This document shows, piece after piece, positions 1 to 8,024 of a stretch of 64,000 nt of DNA. Source of the DNA: Gammaproteobacteria bacterium. GTDB lineage: Bacteria; Pseudomonadota; Gammaproteobacteria; Xanthomonadales; Wenzhouxiangellaceae. The notes under the pieces are model-generated. The model searched no databases. It was not told the DNA's origin and saw only the letters and a program-made list of their open reading frames with translations. Every line of letters begins with the position of its first letter. The stretch's first letter is position 1. The position numbers were made by a program, and so were the translations under genes. The stretch covers positions 248,001-312,000 of the forward strand of contig JAJFKY010000022.1 in NCBI GenBank assembly GCA_021772975.1, read 5' to 3'.

Positions 1-1602
1 CTGCGCCAGCAGTGGCCGCAACTCATTGAAGATAGCGTCTTCGTCAATATTTTCCCGGTACAGCTGATTCAACCGCTGACCGGTAAAACCGCCGCCCAGA
101 TACAGGTTGTAGCGACCGGGCGCTTTGCCGGTCAGGCCGATTTCCGAGATATACGGCCGGGCGCAACCATTGGGGCAACCGGTCATGCGCAGCACGATGG
201 CCTGATCCTGCAGATTTAATTCGGCCAGCAGCGCTTCAAAGCGATCCAGGAATTCGGGCATATAGCGTTCCGCTTCCGCCATGGCCTGGCTGCAGGTGGG
301 AAAGGCCACGCAGGCCAGGGTGTGCTGACGCAACGGACTGGGCTGATAAAAATCCTCCAGGCCATGCTGTTGCAGAATATTATCAATGCCGTGCCGTTGC
401 CCGGCTGGAATACAGGTGATCACCAGGTTCTGGTTGGGGGTCAGGATAAAACCCGTGCCGTCAATATTTTCGATCGCCCGGGCCACTTCCCGCAGCGCGG
501 TCAACGACTGTTGGGCATCGGTGTCTTTGATCCGCCCTGATGGAATCTGCAGCGTCAAATGCCATTTTCCATCATCGCCTGCCACCCAACCCGGCTGATC
601 GCCGGTGTGGGTAAAACTGAACGGCCGCTGTGGCGCCAGAGTGATCCCGCTGCGCTGCTGCACTTCATTAATGAAGGTGTCCAGACCCATGCGGTCGATG
701 GTGTATTTCAGGCGGGCCAATCTGCGCTCGCCGCGGTGACCGAAATCGCGCTGGGTGGTGACCACCGCGGCAGCGACTTCCAGCACCTGGTCCGGGGTAA
801 CAAAACCAATCACATTGGCCAGCCGCGGATACGTTTCCGGCATGGCATAGGTGACCCCCATGCCCCCGCCGACCGTGACGTTGTAGCCAATAACCTGTTC
901 GGCTTCGACGATGGCGATAAAGCCCAGATCGTGCGCCAACACATCGACGTCGTTGACCGGCGGCATGGCCAGCGCGATCTTAAATTTGCGCGGCAGGTAG
1001 GTGCTGCCATAAATCGGTTCGGCTTCCTCAGCCGCCACCACCGGCTCACCATCCAGCCAGATTTCATGATAGGCGCCGGTCCGCGGCAACAGATGCATCG
1101 ACAGCCTGTCCGCCATGCCGGTCACCTGGCGATACAGCTCGCCGCGATACGGATTGACCGCGCACATCACATTACGATTGACATCACCACAGGCCGCGAA
1201 GGTGTCCAGCATCACCTGGTCCATCTCGCCGATGACATTTTTCAGGTTCCACTTGATCACGCCATGCAGCTGAAACGCCTGGCGCGTGGTCAGCCGCAGG
1301 CTGTGGTTAGCGTAAGTCTGCGCCAGTTGATCCAGTTTCAGCCATTGCCCGGGCGTACAGATACCACCGGGCAGGCGGGTGCGCAGCATAAACTGATAAT
1401 CCGGTTCCAGTTTGCGCTTGCGACGTTGCTCGCGGACATCGCGGTCGTCCTGCTGATAACTGCCATGGAATTTAATCAGCTGGGTATCATCATCACTGAT
1501 GGCGCCGGTAACGGTATCGGCCAGACTTTGCTGCAGCGTGCCACGCAATAATCTGCTGGCGCTTTTAATCCGCTCGACATCGGATAATGCTTGCTCGCTC
1601 AT
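1..1602 (-). CDS. cysI: Sulfite reductase (NADPH) hemoprotein beta subunit, 3' end cut by window
   Basis: Assimilatory sulfite reductase hemoprotein, reducing sulfite to sulfide in the cytoplasm with electrons from CysJ. 534 residues are visible; full-length CysI is about 570, so only a few dozen C-terminal residues are missing. Both siroheme/4Fe-4S cysteine pairs are present: a CX5C (CVAFPTC) and a CX3C inside TGCPNGCARP. The sulfite/siroheme-binding region is recognisable (LPGG near residue 76, then TTRQAFQLHG). The ATG at 1602 lies 2 bases after the cysJ stop codon, so the pair is translationally coupled in the order cysJ-cysI. Identification is firm. The only oddity is the truncation by the window edge. 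Confidence 0.96.
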   Translation of the reverse strand, partial: MSEQALSDVERIKSASRLLRGTLQQSLADTVTGAISDDDTQLIKFHGSYQQDDRDVREQRRKRKLEPDYQFMLRTRLPGGICTPGQWLKLDQLAQTYANHSLRLTTRQAFQLHGVIKWNLKNVIGEMDQVMLDTFAACGDVNRNVMCAVNPYRGELYRQVTGMADRLSMHLLPRTGAYHEIWLDGEPVVAAEEAEPIYGSTYLPRKFKIALAMPPVNDVDVLAHDLGFIAIVEAEQVIGYNVTVGGGMGVTYAMPETYPRLANVIGFVTPDQVLEVAAAVVTTQRDFGHRGERRLARLKYTIDRMGLDTFINEVQQRSGITLAPQRPFSFTHTGDQPGWVAGDDGKWHLTLQIPSGRIKDTDAQQSLTALREVARAIENIDGTGFILTPNQNLVITCIPAGQRHGIDNILQQHGLEDFYQPSPLRQHTLACVAFPTCSQAMAEAERYMPEFLDRFEALLAELNLQDQAIVLRMTGCPNGCARPYISEIGLTGKAPGRYNLYLGGGFTGQRLNQLYRENIDEDAIFNELRPLLAQ

Positions 1603-1604
1603 GC

Positions 1605-3464
1605 TCAGTAGACATCCTTCAGCAGACGTTTTTCACGGGTCAGATTGCGGATATATTCAGCCGCTTGCTCAGCAGACTTGCCGCCGTGCCGGGCAACAAT
1701 CCGGTGCAAGGCGGCATCGACATCTTTGGCCATATATCTGGCATCACCACAGAGATAAAAATAAGCACCGTTTTCCAGCCAGTCATACAGGGCTTTGCCC
1801 TGCTCCAGCAGCCGGTGCTGGACATAGATTTTCTGCTGCTGATCACGCGAGAAGGCCAGATCAAGCCGCTGTAATTGGTTGTTTTTCAGCGCCCGCATCC
1901 ACTCCAGTTGATACAAAAACTGAGATTTAAAATGCTGGGCGCCGAAAAACAGCCAGTTGCGCCCGCTCGCCTGGGTGGCGGCGCGGTGCTGTACAAATGC
2001 CCGGAACGGCGCAATACCGGTGCCGGGCCCGACCATGATGATGTCGCGGCTGGTATCTTCCGGCAGACGAAAACGTGGATTGCGGTCGATAAAAATCGGC
2101 ACGCTGTGTTGTTCCCGGGCATCCAGATTGGCCAGATAATTTGAAGCCGCGCCCCAGTGCGCATGGCCGTGTGCGCTGTAGGCCACCCGTGCCAGGGTGG
2201 TATGCACTTCGTCCTCGGTGACCGCCTGACTGGAGGCAATCGAATACATTCTGGGGGTCAATGGCCGCAATTGATTGACCAGGGCTTCGGCTGACCAGTC
2301 AGCCGGCCAGCGCCGCAACACGTCAACCACCTGGTGGGTCGCGAATAAATCGGATAATTTCTGGCGCTGATCATCCGCCAACAGGTCTTCGATAGCCTGC
2401 CGGTCACCGCTCGAGATCACCCGTTCGGCATGTGCCCGCAGCAATGGCCGCGACAACAGGGTTAACTCACGCTGGCCGGATAGCCAGTCCACCAGCAGGT
2501 GCTCCGCATTGTCGGCCGAGACTGGTTGCGCGCCGTTTAAGCCGGTGGCGGCGAGCACATCATTGACAACAGGCTCAGGATTGGATGCCCACACACCCAG
2601 TGCATCGCCGGGTTCATAGCGCAGACCCGAATCCGCCAGATCCAGTTCGATATGCCGGATATCCTTATCCGCTCCGGCGGCGGTGATCGGCTGATTGGTC
2701 AGCAGCTCCGCTGGGTAAGGGTTGTTGCGGACGTAGCTTGAGGGGGGGTTATCTGGCCGCAGCGGGGTGACATTGCTATCGGCCGCAGCGGGCTGATCAT
2801 CGACCAGACGCTGCTTCAGTTTAGGCTGCAAATCTTCCCACCAGGGCTGCGCCACCGCGTCGATATCCAGATCCGCCAGTGCACACTCAGTCAGCCGTTG
2901 ACCACCTAACTCCGCCAGCCTTGCATCGATACGCTGACCGGTCACGCAAAAATCCGGATAACTGGAATCACCCAGCGCCAGCACCGCATAACTCAAGTGA
3001 TTTAACCTGGGCGCTTTTTTAGCGTTAAGCTGCTCGATAAAATCGATCGCGTCGTCAGGTGGGTCGCCATCGCCGTGGGTGCTGACAATCAGCAACAGGT
3101 TGTGCTCGTCCTGCAACTGCCGGACCTTGAAGTCCAGCATGTTACTTAACTGTACGCTGATCCCGGCCGCTTGCAGTTGTTGCGCATATTGCTCCGCCAG
3201 GGCCTGACCATTACCGGTCTGGCTGCCGTATAAAATGGTTAACCGCCGTGCCGGGCTGGTAAGCGGTGGAATATCAGCCTGGGGGGAAATCGGCACATCG
3301 AGCTGTACCTCACCAGTCAGATCCAAAGCATGCGCCCGCCCGACGGCATACCCCGCCAGCCAGTGCAGCGAGCGTGCATCCAGCGTGTCGGTCAATTGCT
3401 GCAACTGGAGGGTTTGCTCTTCACTGAGCGGCGCAAGTTGCATAATCCTGGCATTGGCTGACAT
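1605..3464 (-). CDS. cysJ: Sulfite reductase (NADPH) flavoprotein alpha subunit
   Basis: Diflavin reductase that passes electrons from NADPH through FAD and FMN to CysI. An N-terminal leader of about 50 residues is followed by a flavodoxin domain (FMN loops YGSQTGNGQ, STHGDGDPP and LGDSSYPDF), a linker, a ferredoxin-reductase FAD domain (RMYSIASS) and an NADPH domain (GPGTGIAPFR, CGDARYMAKDV), ending in the usual aromatic ...DVY. The chosen ATG at 3464 gives 619 residues starting MSANARIM and has a purine-rich GGGAAA upstream. An in-frame start 13 codons earlier has no family support. It ends 2 bases before cysI. Function is very secure from domain order and linkage. Confidence 0.95.
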   Translation of the reverse strand: MSANARIMQLAPLSEEQTLQLQQLTDTLDARSLHWLAGYAVGRAHALDLTGEVQLDVPISPQADIPPLTSPARRLTILYGSQTGNGQALAEQYAQQLQAAGISVQLSNMLDFKVRQLQDEHNLLLIVSTHGDGDPPDDAIDFIEQLNAKKAPRLNHLSYAVLALGDSSYPDFCVTGQRIDARLAELGGQRLTECALADLDIDAVAQPWWEDLQPKLKQRLVDDQPAAADSNVTPLRPDNPPSSYVRNNPYPAELLTNQPITAAGADKDIRHIELDLADSGLRYEPGDALGVWASNPEPVVNDVLAATGLNGAQPVSADNAEHLLVDWLSGQRELTLLSRPLLRAHAERVISSGDRQAIEDLLADDQRQKLSDLFATHQVVDVLRRWPADWSAEALVNQLRPLTPRMYSIASSQAVTEDEVHTTLARVAYSAHGHAHWGAASNYLANLDAREQHSVPIFIDRNPRFRLPEDTSRDIIMVGPGTGIAPFRAFVQHRAATQASGRNWLFFGAQHFKSQFLYQLEWMRALKNNQLQRLDLAFSRDQQQKIYVQHRLLEQGKALYDWLENGAYFYLCGDARYMAKDVDAALHRIVARHGGKSAEQAAEYIRNLTREKRLLKDVY

Positions 3465-3671
3465 ATTTATTTCCCGATTCTTTGCGGTAACCGATGCCAA
3501 CATCCTATGGGTCGGATCGATACGACGGAAACAACTATCCTGAATGCAGTTATAGCGGGAGGTTATGTCATCAGAGCATCAGCTGCAGCGCGAAGACGCG
3601 CCGCGCTGCTATTTGTATTCGGTCTGATGAGAGGTACGGGCTTTCCGAGCCTGGCCCGGATGACTGTAAGA

Positions 3672-3685
3672 GCCCGCTAGCGGGC
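3672..3685. repeat. 14-bp perfect palindrome in the traB-cysJ gap
   Basis: The perfect palindrome GCCCGCTAGCGGGC lies in the 273-base gap between the TraB-like gene and cysJ. A second inverted repeat with 7-bp arms (3586-3592 and 3602-3608) lies nearer to cysJ. Neither is followed by a T-run on the minus strand, so they could be weak terminators of the upstream gene or leader structures for cysJ. A 14-bp palindrome is expected a few times by chance in 64 kb, so the weight is small. No gene was found in the rest of this gap. Confidence 0.3.
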
Positions 3686-3737
3686 GACCTGACTCAGACT
3701 CAAGCGGACTCCCGCTGTTAGCTTTGCTACCAGCTGA

Positions 3738-4622
3738 TTATTCAGTCAGGTCCCAGGCCTGAAGCCAGGTAATCGTGGCAGGCACCAGCTCAAATTCGGC
3801 CATCAGGCGCCTGCCCATATCCGGCATATGCGCGGCGCCATAGAAAATCGCAAGCCGTTGTTTGCCACTATCGATTTCACCGCTTAATACCTGCAGGGCT
3901 TTTTTATTGCGCTCGGTTAACAAGGTGGAACCATCACCTTTCGACAGCACTGCTTCCAGCTGTTCCATGTTGATGAATTCACGCGCCATCACCTGCTTGA
4001 GCGCCTGCTCGCGGTTGGCTGCAAACAGCGCGCGAAAAATATCCAGATCACTATCCGAAGGTGGACTTTGCAGGCTTTGCTGCAGGCCGGCCCGCCACAT
4101 CCTGGCAAAGGTTTTGAACATCGATTCACCGCGCGCCTGCATACTGGCCTGGAATTCGCTGGTGGTCATATCCGCATGCACCAGGTTGTCGCTGCCGTAA
4201 TCAATCTGTTCCAATTGAAAGCTCAGATCCAGCACGTTCTTCATCCAGCCCTGGAACATCGACAACATGTTAAAGCCCGCTTCGCCGGTGCCGGGCAGAT
4301 TTTCACTGCTGGAAGTGACCAGTTCAAATAACACCGCGTCATAGTCACGAAAACGATTATTCAACTGCTGGTAATAATCTTTATCGGCGATATGCACCGC
4401 CCCGATCAGATCAACATAATGCCCCGCGGGTTTACCCGAGGCCGGCAGATAACGGACCACCGCCACCTCCAGGGCCCGCGGCTGATCAGCGCCGTCATGC
4501 ACGATCCGTATGAATCCGGGTTCCTGTGTGGTCAGCGGTTCCGGCTGCGCGGATACTCCGCCCGCCAGCAGCAGGCTGGCTGACAGCACGATCGACCATA
4601 TCGATGGATGCTTTACTGACAT
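3738..4622 (-). CDS. TraB/GumN (Tiki-like) family exported protein
   Basis: A 294-residue protein with a clear signal peptide (hydrophobic stretch about residues 10-26, ending SAQ). The rest carries the TraB/GumN family hallmarks: an early G-x-x-H motif in LIGAVHIAD, a conserved acidic strand DAVLFELV, and a second C-terminal G-x-x-H in YGAAHMPDMG. The superfamily is related to Tiki metalloproteases, and the two GxxH histidines plus the acidic residue are the presumed metal site. The substrate is unknown. It is transcribed toward cysJ with a 273-base gap, so co-transcription is uncertain. The ATG at 4622 is the natural start for the signal peptide. Confidence 0.8.
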   Translation of the reverse strand: MSVKHPSIWSIVLSASLLLAGGVSAQPEPLTTQEPGFIRIVHDGADQPRALEVAVVRYLPASGKPAGHYVDLIGAVHIADKDYYQQLNNRFRDYDAVLFELVTSSSENLPGTGEAGFNMLSMFQGWMKNVLDLSFQLEQIDYGSDNLVHADMTTSEFQASMQARGESMFKTFARMWRAGLQQSLQSPPSDSDLDIFRALFAANREQALKQVMAREFINMEQLEAVLSKGDGSTLLTERNKKALQVLSGEIDSGKQRLAIFYGAAHMPDMGRRLMAEFELVPATITWLQAWDLTE

Positions 4623-4708
4623 GCTTGGATGGGCGCTTTATACGTGATCAAACAGCCTTATTGTATGTCACCTGCGGCCACTTGATGCAATAGCCCGCTG
4701 CCCGCACA

Positions 4709-5461
4709 ATGCCGCTTTACTTATCGGTCGACAGTATGCCCAGCTCACCGCCAACCCTGTCCATTTCCGCGCACTGGCCACAGGTATGCGCCATCAGCTT
4801 TGATCTGGACGACACGCTGTGGCCGATCGAGCCGGTGATCGAAAAAGCTGAAATACAACTGTGGGAGTGGCTGCATCGGCATTATCCTAAAATTACCGCG
4901 CGACATGATGTTCTCAGCCTGCGCCGGCACCGGGTGGAAATCGCAGCCGCCTTTCCGGAGCTGATCCACAGTGTCTCCGGCCTGCGGCTGCAGGCACTGC
5001 GCAACTTAATGACCGAGTTTGATTATGCCGCTGATCAGCGGCAGGCTACCGAGCTGGCGGAACCGGGCTGGCAGCTGTTCTACGCTGCCCGGCATCAGAT
5101 TGACTGGTTCAGCGATGCCCAACCGGCGCTGCGGCGTCTCAAGGCACATTATCCGATTGCCGCGGCCACCAACGGCAATGCCGATCTGGCCAAGCTGGGG
5201 GTGGCCGACTGGTTCAGCGCCAGAATCAGCGCCAATGATGTGGGCCATGCCAAGCCTGATGCCCCGCTGTGGGATGCGTTGTGTGATGCCTTGAACCTGG
5301 CGCCTGAGCAGATTCTACATATCGGTGATCATCCTGAGCAGGATATTCTGGGCGCGATGCGGCATGGTTTGCCGGCCATCTGGTTGAACCGCCAACAAGC
5401 TGACTGGCCGAATAAGCAAGCCTGTGTAAGCATTGCTTCACTGAATCAACTGATGCCATGA
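4709..5461 (+). CDS. HAD superfamily phosphatase, YigB-like
   Basis: Haloacid-dehalogenase-type phosphohydrolase of 250 residues. All four HAD motifs are visible: SFDLDDTLW (nucleophile and acid/base Asp), ATNGN (Thr/Ser), HAKPDAP (Lys), and HIGDHPEQDILGA (Mg-binding Asp pair). The overall layout resembles Escherichia coli YigB, an FMN hydrolase that provides riboflavin-pathway phosphatase activity; substrate assignment by resemblance is tentative. An alternative ATG at 4736 (241 residues) would start closer to motif I. Neither start has a convincing Shine-Dalgarno sequence. It is divergent from the TraB-like gene across an 86-base gap. Confidence 0.85.
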   Translation: MPLYLSVDSMPSSPPTLSISAHWPQVCAISFDLDDTLWPIEPVIEKAEIQLWEWLHRHYPKITARHDVLSLRRHRVEIAAAFPELIHSVSGLRLQALRNLMTEFDYAADQRQATELAEPGWQLFYAARHQIDWFSDAQPALRRLKAHYPIAAATNGNADLAKLGVADWFSARISANDVGHAKPDAPLWDALCDALNLAPEQILHIGDHPEQDILGAMRHGLPAIWLNRQQADWPNKQACVSIASLNQLMP

Positions 5462-5572
5462 GACCTTCACTGACGAGCCTTACAGGGTTAGCAGCTATAC
5501 CCGTCACCTGCACTCTCACAGCCTGCTGACAGATTGGCATATAATCCTGGCTTCTTTTCACGGCCTTCTCGC

Positions 5573-6940
5573 ATGAGCAAAAAAGCATCTCCGATCCCGA
5601 TTCATCTGGTCAGCAATACCAAACAGGCGGGTAAAATTGCGCGGCAATTAGGCAAATCAGCCGAACGCTGGATACACAATAATGATTTCTCAGGTGAGGC
5701 CTACAGCTATTGTTTAATTCCGGATGATAAGGGTGAACTGCTGGCGGTGCTAGCCGGCATGAACCCAGCGTCCCCGTTGCAGGCATTGGCGGCGCTGCCG
5801 CGGAGCCTGCCGGCTGGCCACTACGCACTGCAGGGCGAGTTCGAAGATCACTGGCGCAGTCAGGCCTATCTGGGCTGGGAACTCGCCGCTTATCAGTTTG
5901 ATCGTTACAACGGCGATGATAAGCAAAACAGCCGCGCTACTCTGCAGCACGCGGACGGGCAAAGCGCCCATATTGATTTGCAGACCGACGCTACCCGCCT
6001 GGTGCGCGATCTGATCAACACCCCGACCGAAGATATGGGCCCGGACCAACTACAGGAAGAAACCGCACGCATCGGCAGACAATACCGCGCGAAGTTTGCC
6101 GTGATCGAGGGTGAAGAACTCGAACAGGGCTTTCCGGCCATTCATGCGGTCGGCCGCGCCAGCCATCGCGCACCCCGTTTGCTGCGTTTAAGCTGGGGTA
6201 AAAAAACCAATCCCGGCGTTGCTGTGATCGGCAAGGGCGTGTGTTTTGATACCGGCGGCCTGAATCTGAAAGGCGGCAGCGGCATGCGCAATATGAAAAA
6301 GGACATGGGTGGCGCGGCGCATGCCCTGGGTTTGGCCCAGCTGGTGATGGCCAGCAAACTGCCGGTGCGTATGGAACTGTACATAGCAGCGGTGGAGAAT
6401 GCCGTCAGCGCCAATGCTTACCGCCCCGGTGACGTGGTCAGCACACGCCAGGGCATCAATGTGGAAATCGGCAACACGGACGCCGAAGGCCGGGTCATTC
6501 TGGCGGATGCGTTGACTCTGGCCTGCGAACACCAGCCCGAGTTGATGATCGACTTCGCCACCCTTACCGGCGCCGCGCGGGTGGCCCTGGGCCCGGACCT
6601 GCCCGCGCTGTTCAGCAATGATCAGCAACTGCGCCAGGAGCTGCACGTATGTGGTGATGAAGTCGAAGACCCGATGTGGCCGCTGCCGCTTTATCAACCG
6701 TATATGCGTCTGCTGAAAAGTGATATCGCTCATCTCAGCAACAACGCCAGCAGTGCCTTTGGCGGCTGTATAACCGCTGCGTTATTCCTGCAGCAATTCA
6801 CCAATAATGATATCCCCTGGTGCCATCTGGACACTTATGGCTGGAATGAAGGCTCACGGCCCGGCCGACCCGCCGGCGGAGAAGCTATGGGCTTGCGCGC
6901 CGCTTTTCGGCTATTGCAGAATCGTTACGCCGCCAGCTAG
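5573..6940 (+). CDS. Leucyl aminopeptidase family M17 peptidase
   Basis: Cytosolic two-metal aminopeptidase of 455 residues removing N-terminal residues from peptides. The C-terminal catalytic domain has the M17 signature NTDAEGRVILADAL (around residue 300), a metal-binding Lys/Asp region in IGKGVCFDTGG, KDMGGAAH, and DFATLTGAARVALG. The N-terminal domain is short and divergent from PepA, as in the smaller M17 branch. ATG 5573 (MSKKASPI) is preferred over an in-frame TTG at 5534. It stands alone, 111 bases after the HAD gene, and is followed by a GC-rich hairpin. Confidence 0.92.
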   Translation: MSKKASPIPIHLVSNTKQAGKIARQLGKSAERWIHNNDFSGEAYSYCLIPDDKGELLAVLAGMNPASPLQALAALPRSLPAGHYALQGEFEDHWRSQAYLGWELAAYQFDRYNGDDKQNSRATLQHADGQSAHIDLQTDATRLVRDLINTPTEDMGPDQLQEETARIGRQYRAKFAVIEGEELEQGFPAIHAVGRASHRAPRLLRLSWGKKTNPGVAVIGKGVCFDTGGLNLKGGSGMRNMKKDMGGAAHALGLAQLVMASKLPVRMELYIAAVENAVSANAYRPGDVVSTRQGINVEIGNTDAEGRVILADALTLACEHQPELMIDFATLTGAARVALGPDLPALFSNDQQLRQELHVCGDEVEDPMWPLPLYQPYMRLLKSDIAHLSNNASSAFGGCITAALFLQQFTNNDIPWCHLDTYGWNEGSRPGRPAGGEAMGLRAAFRLLQNRYAAS

Positions 6941-6947
6941 AGGCGAT

Positions 6948-6971
6948 GCCCGGCCGGCGCCAGAGCCGGGC
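6948..6971 (+). terminator. Stem-loop just after the M17 peptidase gene
   Basis: Arms GCCCGGC (6948-6954) and GCCGGGC (6965-6971) form a perfect 7-bp GC stem with a 10-nt loop, starting 8 bases after the stop codon. There is no U-tract, so it would be a non-canonical terminator or an mRNA 3'-end stabiliser. Confidence 0.4.
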
Positions 6972-7051
6972 AAGCGCTAAACCAGACTGAATCAGGGCCG
7001 CCATTGGAAAGGCCTGAACACAGATTCTGGAATATGCACGGCAAAACGCTA

Positions 7052-7079
7052 TTGACAATCATTCGCATTTAGTTATTAT
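7052..7079 (+). promoter_or_regulatory. Sigma-70 promoter of bfd with an overlapping Fur box
   Basis: A consensus -35 TTGACA (7052-7057) and a -10 TATTAT (7074-7079) are separated by 16 bases. A 19-base Fur-box-like sequence covers 7054-7072; read on the minus strand it matches 12 of 19 positions of the Escherichia coli Fur consensus, including the central AAT/ATT core. It occupies almost the whole promoter, so Fe-Fur binding would block RNA polymerase, as expected for bfd, which is needed when iron is scarce. The predicted transcription start, about 7 bases after the -10, falls on the ATG at 7086. Confidence 0.7.
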
Positions 7080-7085
7080 GTGTGC

Positions 7086-7307
7086 ATGTATGTTTGTATC
7101 TGCAACGCCGTTACCGAACGTCAAATCCGCGCTTTGGCGGAGCAAGGTATCTGCACCGTGGATGAGATGAGCCGGATCAACGGCTGCGCTTCCACCTGCG
7201 GCAGCTGCATTCAGGACGCCGAACAGATTCTCAACTCGGCCCAGCCGGGCCGCGCCAAACTGAACTTTGGCATCTCCATCGTCAATGGTTTGAAACAAGC
7301 CGTATAG
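7086..7307 (+). CDS. bfd: Bacterioferritin-associated ferredoxin
   Basis: A 73-residue [2Fe-2S] protein that docks on bacterioferritin and reduces its core to release iron. The cluster ligands match Bfd: C4 and C6 in MYVCICNAVT, then C38 and C41 in CASTCGSC. Bfd proteins almost always start MYVC, which fixes the ATG at 7086; a GTG two codons earlier is unlikely. The promoter (7052-7079) ends only 6 bases before this ATG, leaving no room for a ribosome-binding site. bfr follows 150 bases downstream on the same strand, the partner it should serve. Confidence 0.95.
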   Translation: MYVCICNAVTERQIRALAEQGICTVDEMSRINGCASTCGSCIQDAEQILNSAQPGRAKLNFGISIVNGLKQAV

Positions 7308-7457
7308 ATCACGTCCAAAGCTATTTCTAAGCCCTTCAGGCAGACTTTAAACGCGCGTGGGGACGCGACTCATTACCATTCAAGAACGCGTTTCATTCAA
7401 ACTTGGATCACTCCGCCCGCGTATCCTTGCAGCTAGACATTTAATCTGGAATTGACC

Positions 7458-7925
7458 ATGCAAGGTGATAAAAAGGTAATCGATTTTCTGAATCAGGCCT
7501 TACGTAACGAACTGACCGCCATCAATCAGTATTTTCTGCATTCGCGTATTTATAAAGACTGGGGTCTGGAGCGTCTGGCCGAGAAAGAATACGAAGAATC
7601 CATTGATGAGATGAAGCATGCTGATGAATTAACCCAGCGTATTTTGTTTCTGGAGGGCCTGCCTAATCTGCAGGATCTGGGCCGTCTGCGGATTGGTGAA
7701 AGCCCACGGGAAATGCTCGAAGCGGATCTGGAGCTGGAGATGGACGCATTGCCTTTATTGCGCGAAGGCATTGTCTATTGCGAATCCTGCGAAGACTTTA
7801 TCAGCCGCGATCTGCTGCAGCATATTCTGGACTCTGAAGAAGAACACGTCGATTGGCTCGAGACCCAACTAAGCCTGATTAAACGGATCGGAGAGCAGAA
7901 CTATCTGCAATCCCAGTTGCATTAG
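7458..7925 (+). CDS. bfr: Bacterioferritin
   Basis: A 155-residue subunit of the 24-mer heme-containing iron-storage shell. Numbering follows the E. coli protein: ferroxidase ligands E18, E51, H54, E94, E127 and H130, Y25, and heme-ligand M52 (E51-M52-x-H54) are all present. It should therefore be a catalytically active heme-binding subunit, not the ferroxidase-dead partner found in two-subunit Bfr species. ATG 7458 gives the canonical start; an in-frame TTG lies two codons upstream. The 150-base gap after bfd holds a small hairpin (7354-7367) but no clear second promoter that I can defend. Confidence 0.96.
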   Translation: MQGDKKVIDFLNQALRNELTAINQYFLHSRIYKDWGLERLAEKEYEESIDEMKHADELTQRILFLEGLPNLQDLGRLRIGESPREMLEADLELEMDALPLLREGIVYCESCEDFISRDLLQHILDSEEEHVDWLETQLSLIKRIGEQNYLQSQLH

Positions 7926-7981
7926 CCGGTTAATCAAATAGCGGTTCCAGCCTCGCTTTAACCGCTGACGGCCGGCTTTTT
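7925..7981 (+). terminator. Rho-independent terminator after bfr
   Basis: Nested complementary arms (outer GCCGG 7925-7929 with CCGGC 7972-7976; inner AGCGGTT 7940-7946 with AACCGCT 7960-7966) are followed directly by TTTTT (7977-7981). It lies between the convergent bfr and ECF42 genes and is oriented to end bfd-bfr transcription. Confidence 0.6.
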
Positions 7982-8024
7982 CCCGTTCCTGTACCCGGTG
8001 TGGGAACGCATGAAAAATTCGAGT

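Noticed and set aside
559-1551. A 330-codon open frame on the plus strand inside cysI
   Set aside because: It is antisense to a clearly conserved gene with intact cysteine motifs; composition and lack of any recognisable domain mark it as a shadow frame.
7354-7367. Small hairpin CGCGT-GGGG-ACGCG between bfd and bfr as a terminator
   Set aside because: Only 5 bp and no T-run; bfd and bfr may well share a transcript.
7984-8008. Inverted repeat CGTTCC/GGAACG as terminator of the ECF42 operon
   Set aside because: On the minus strand the following bases are A-rich rather than T-rich, so it is not a canonical terminator for that direction.
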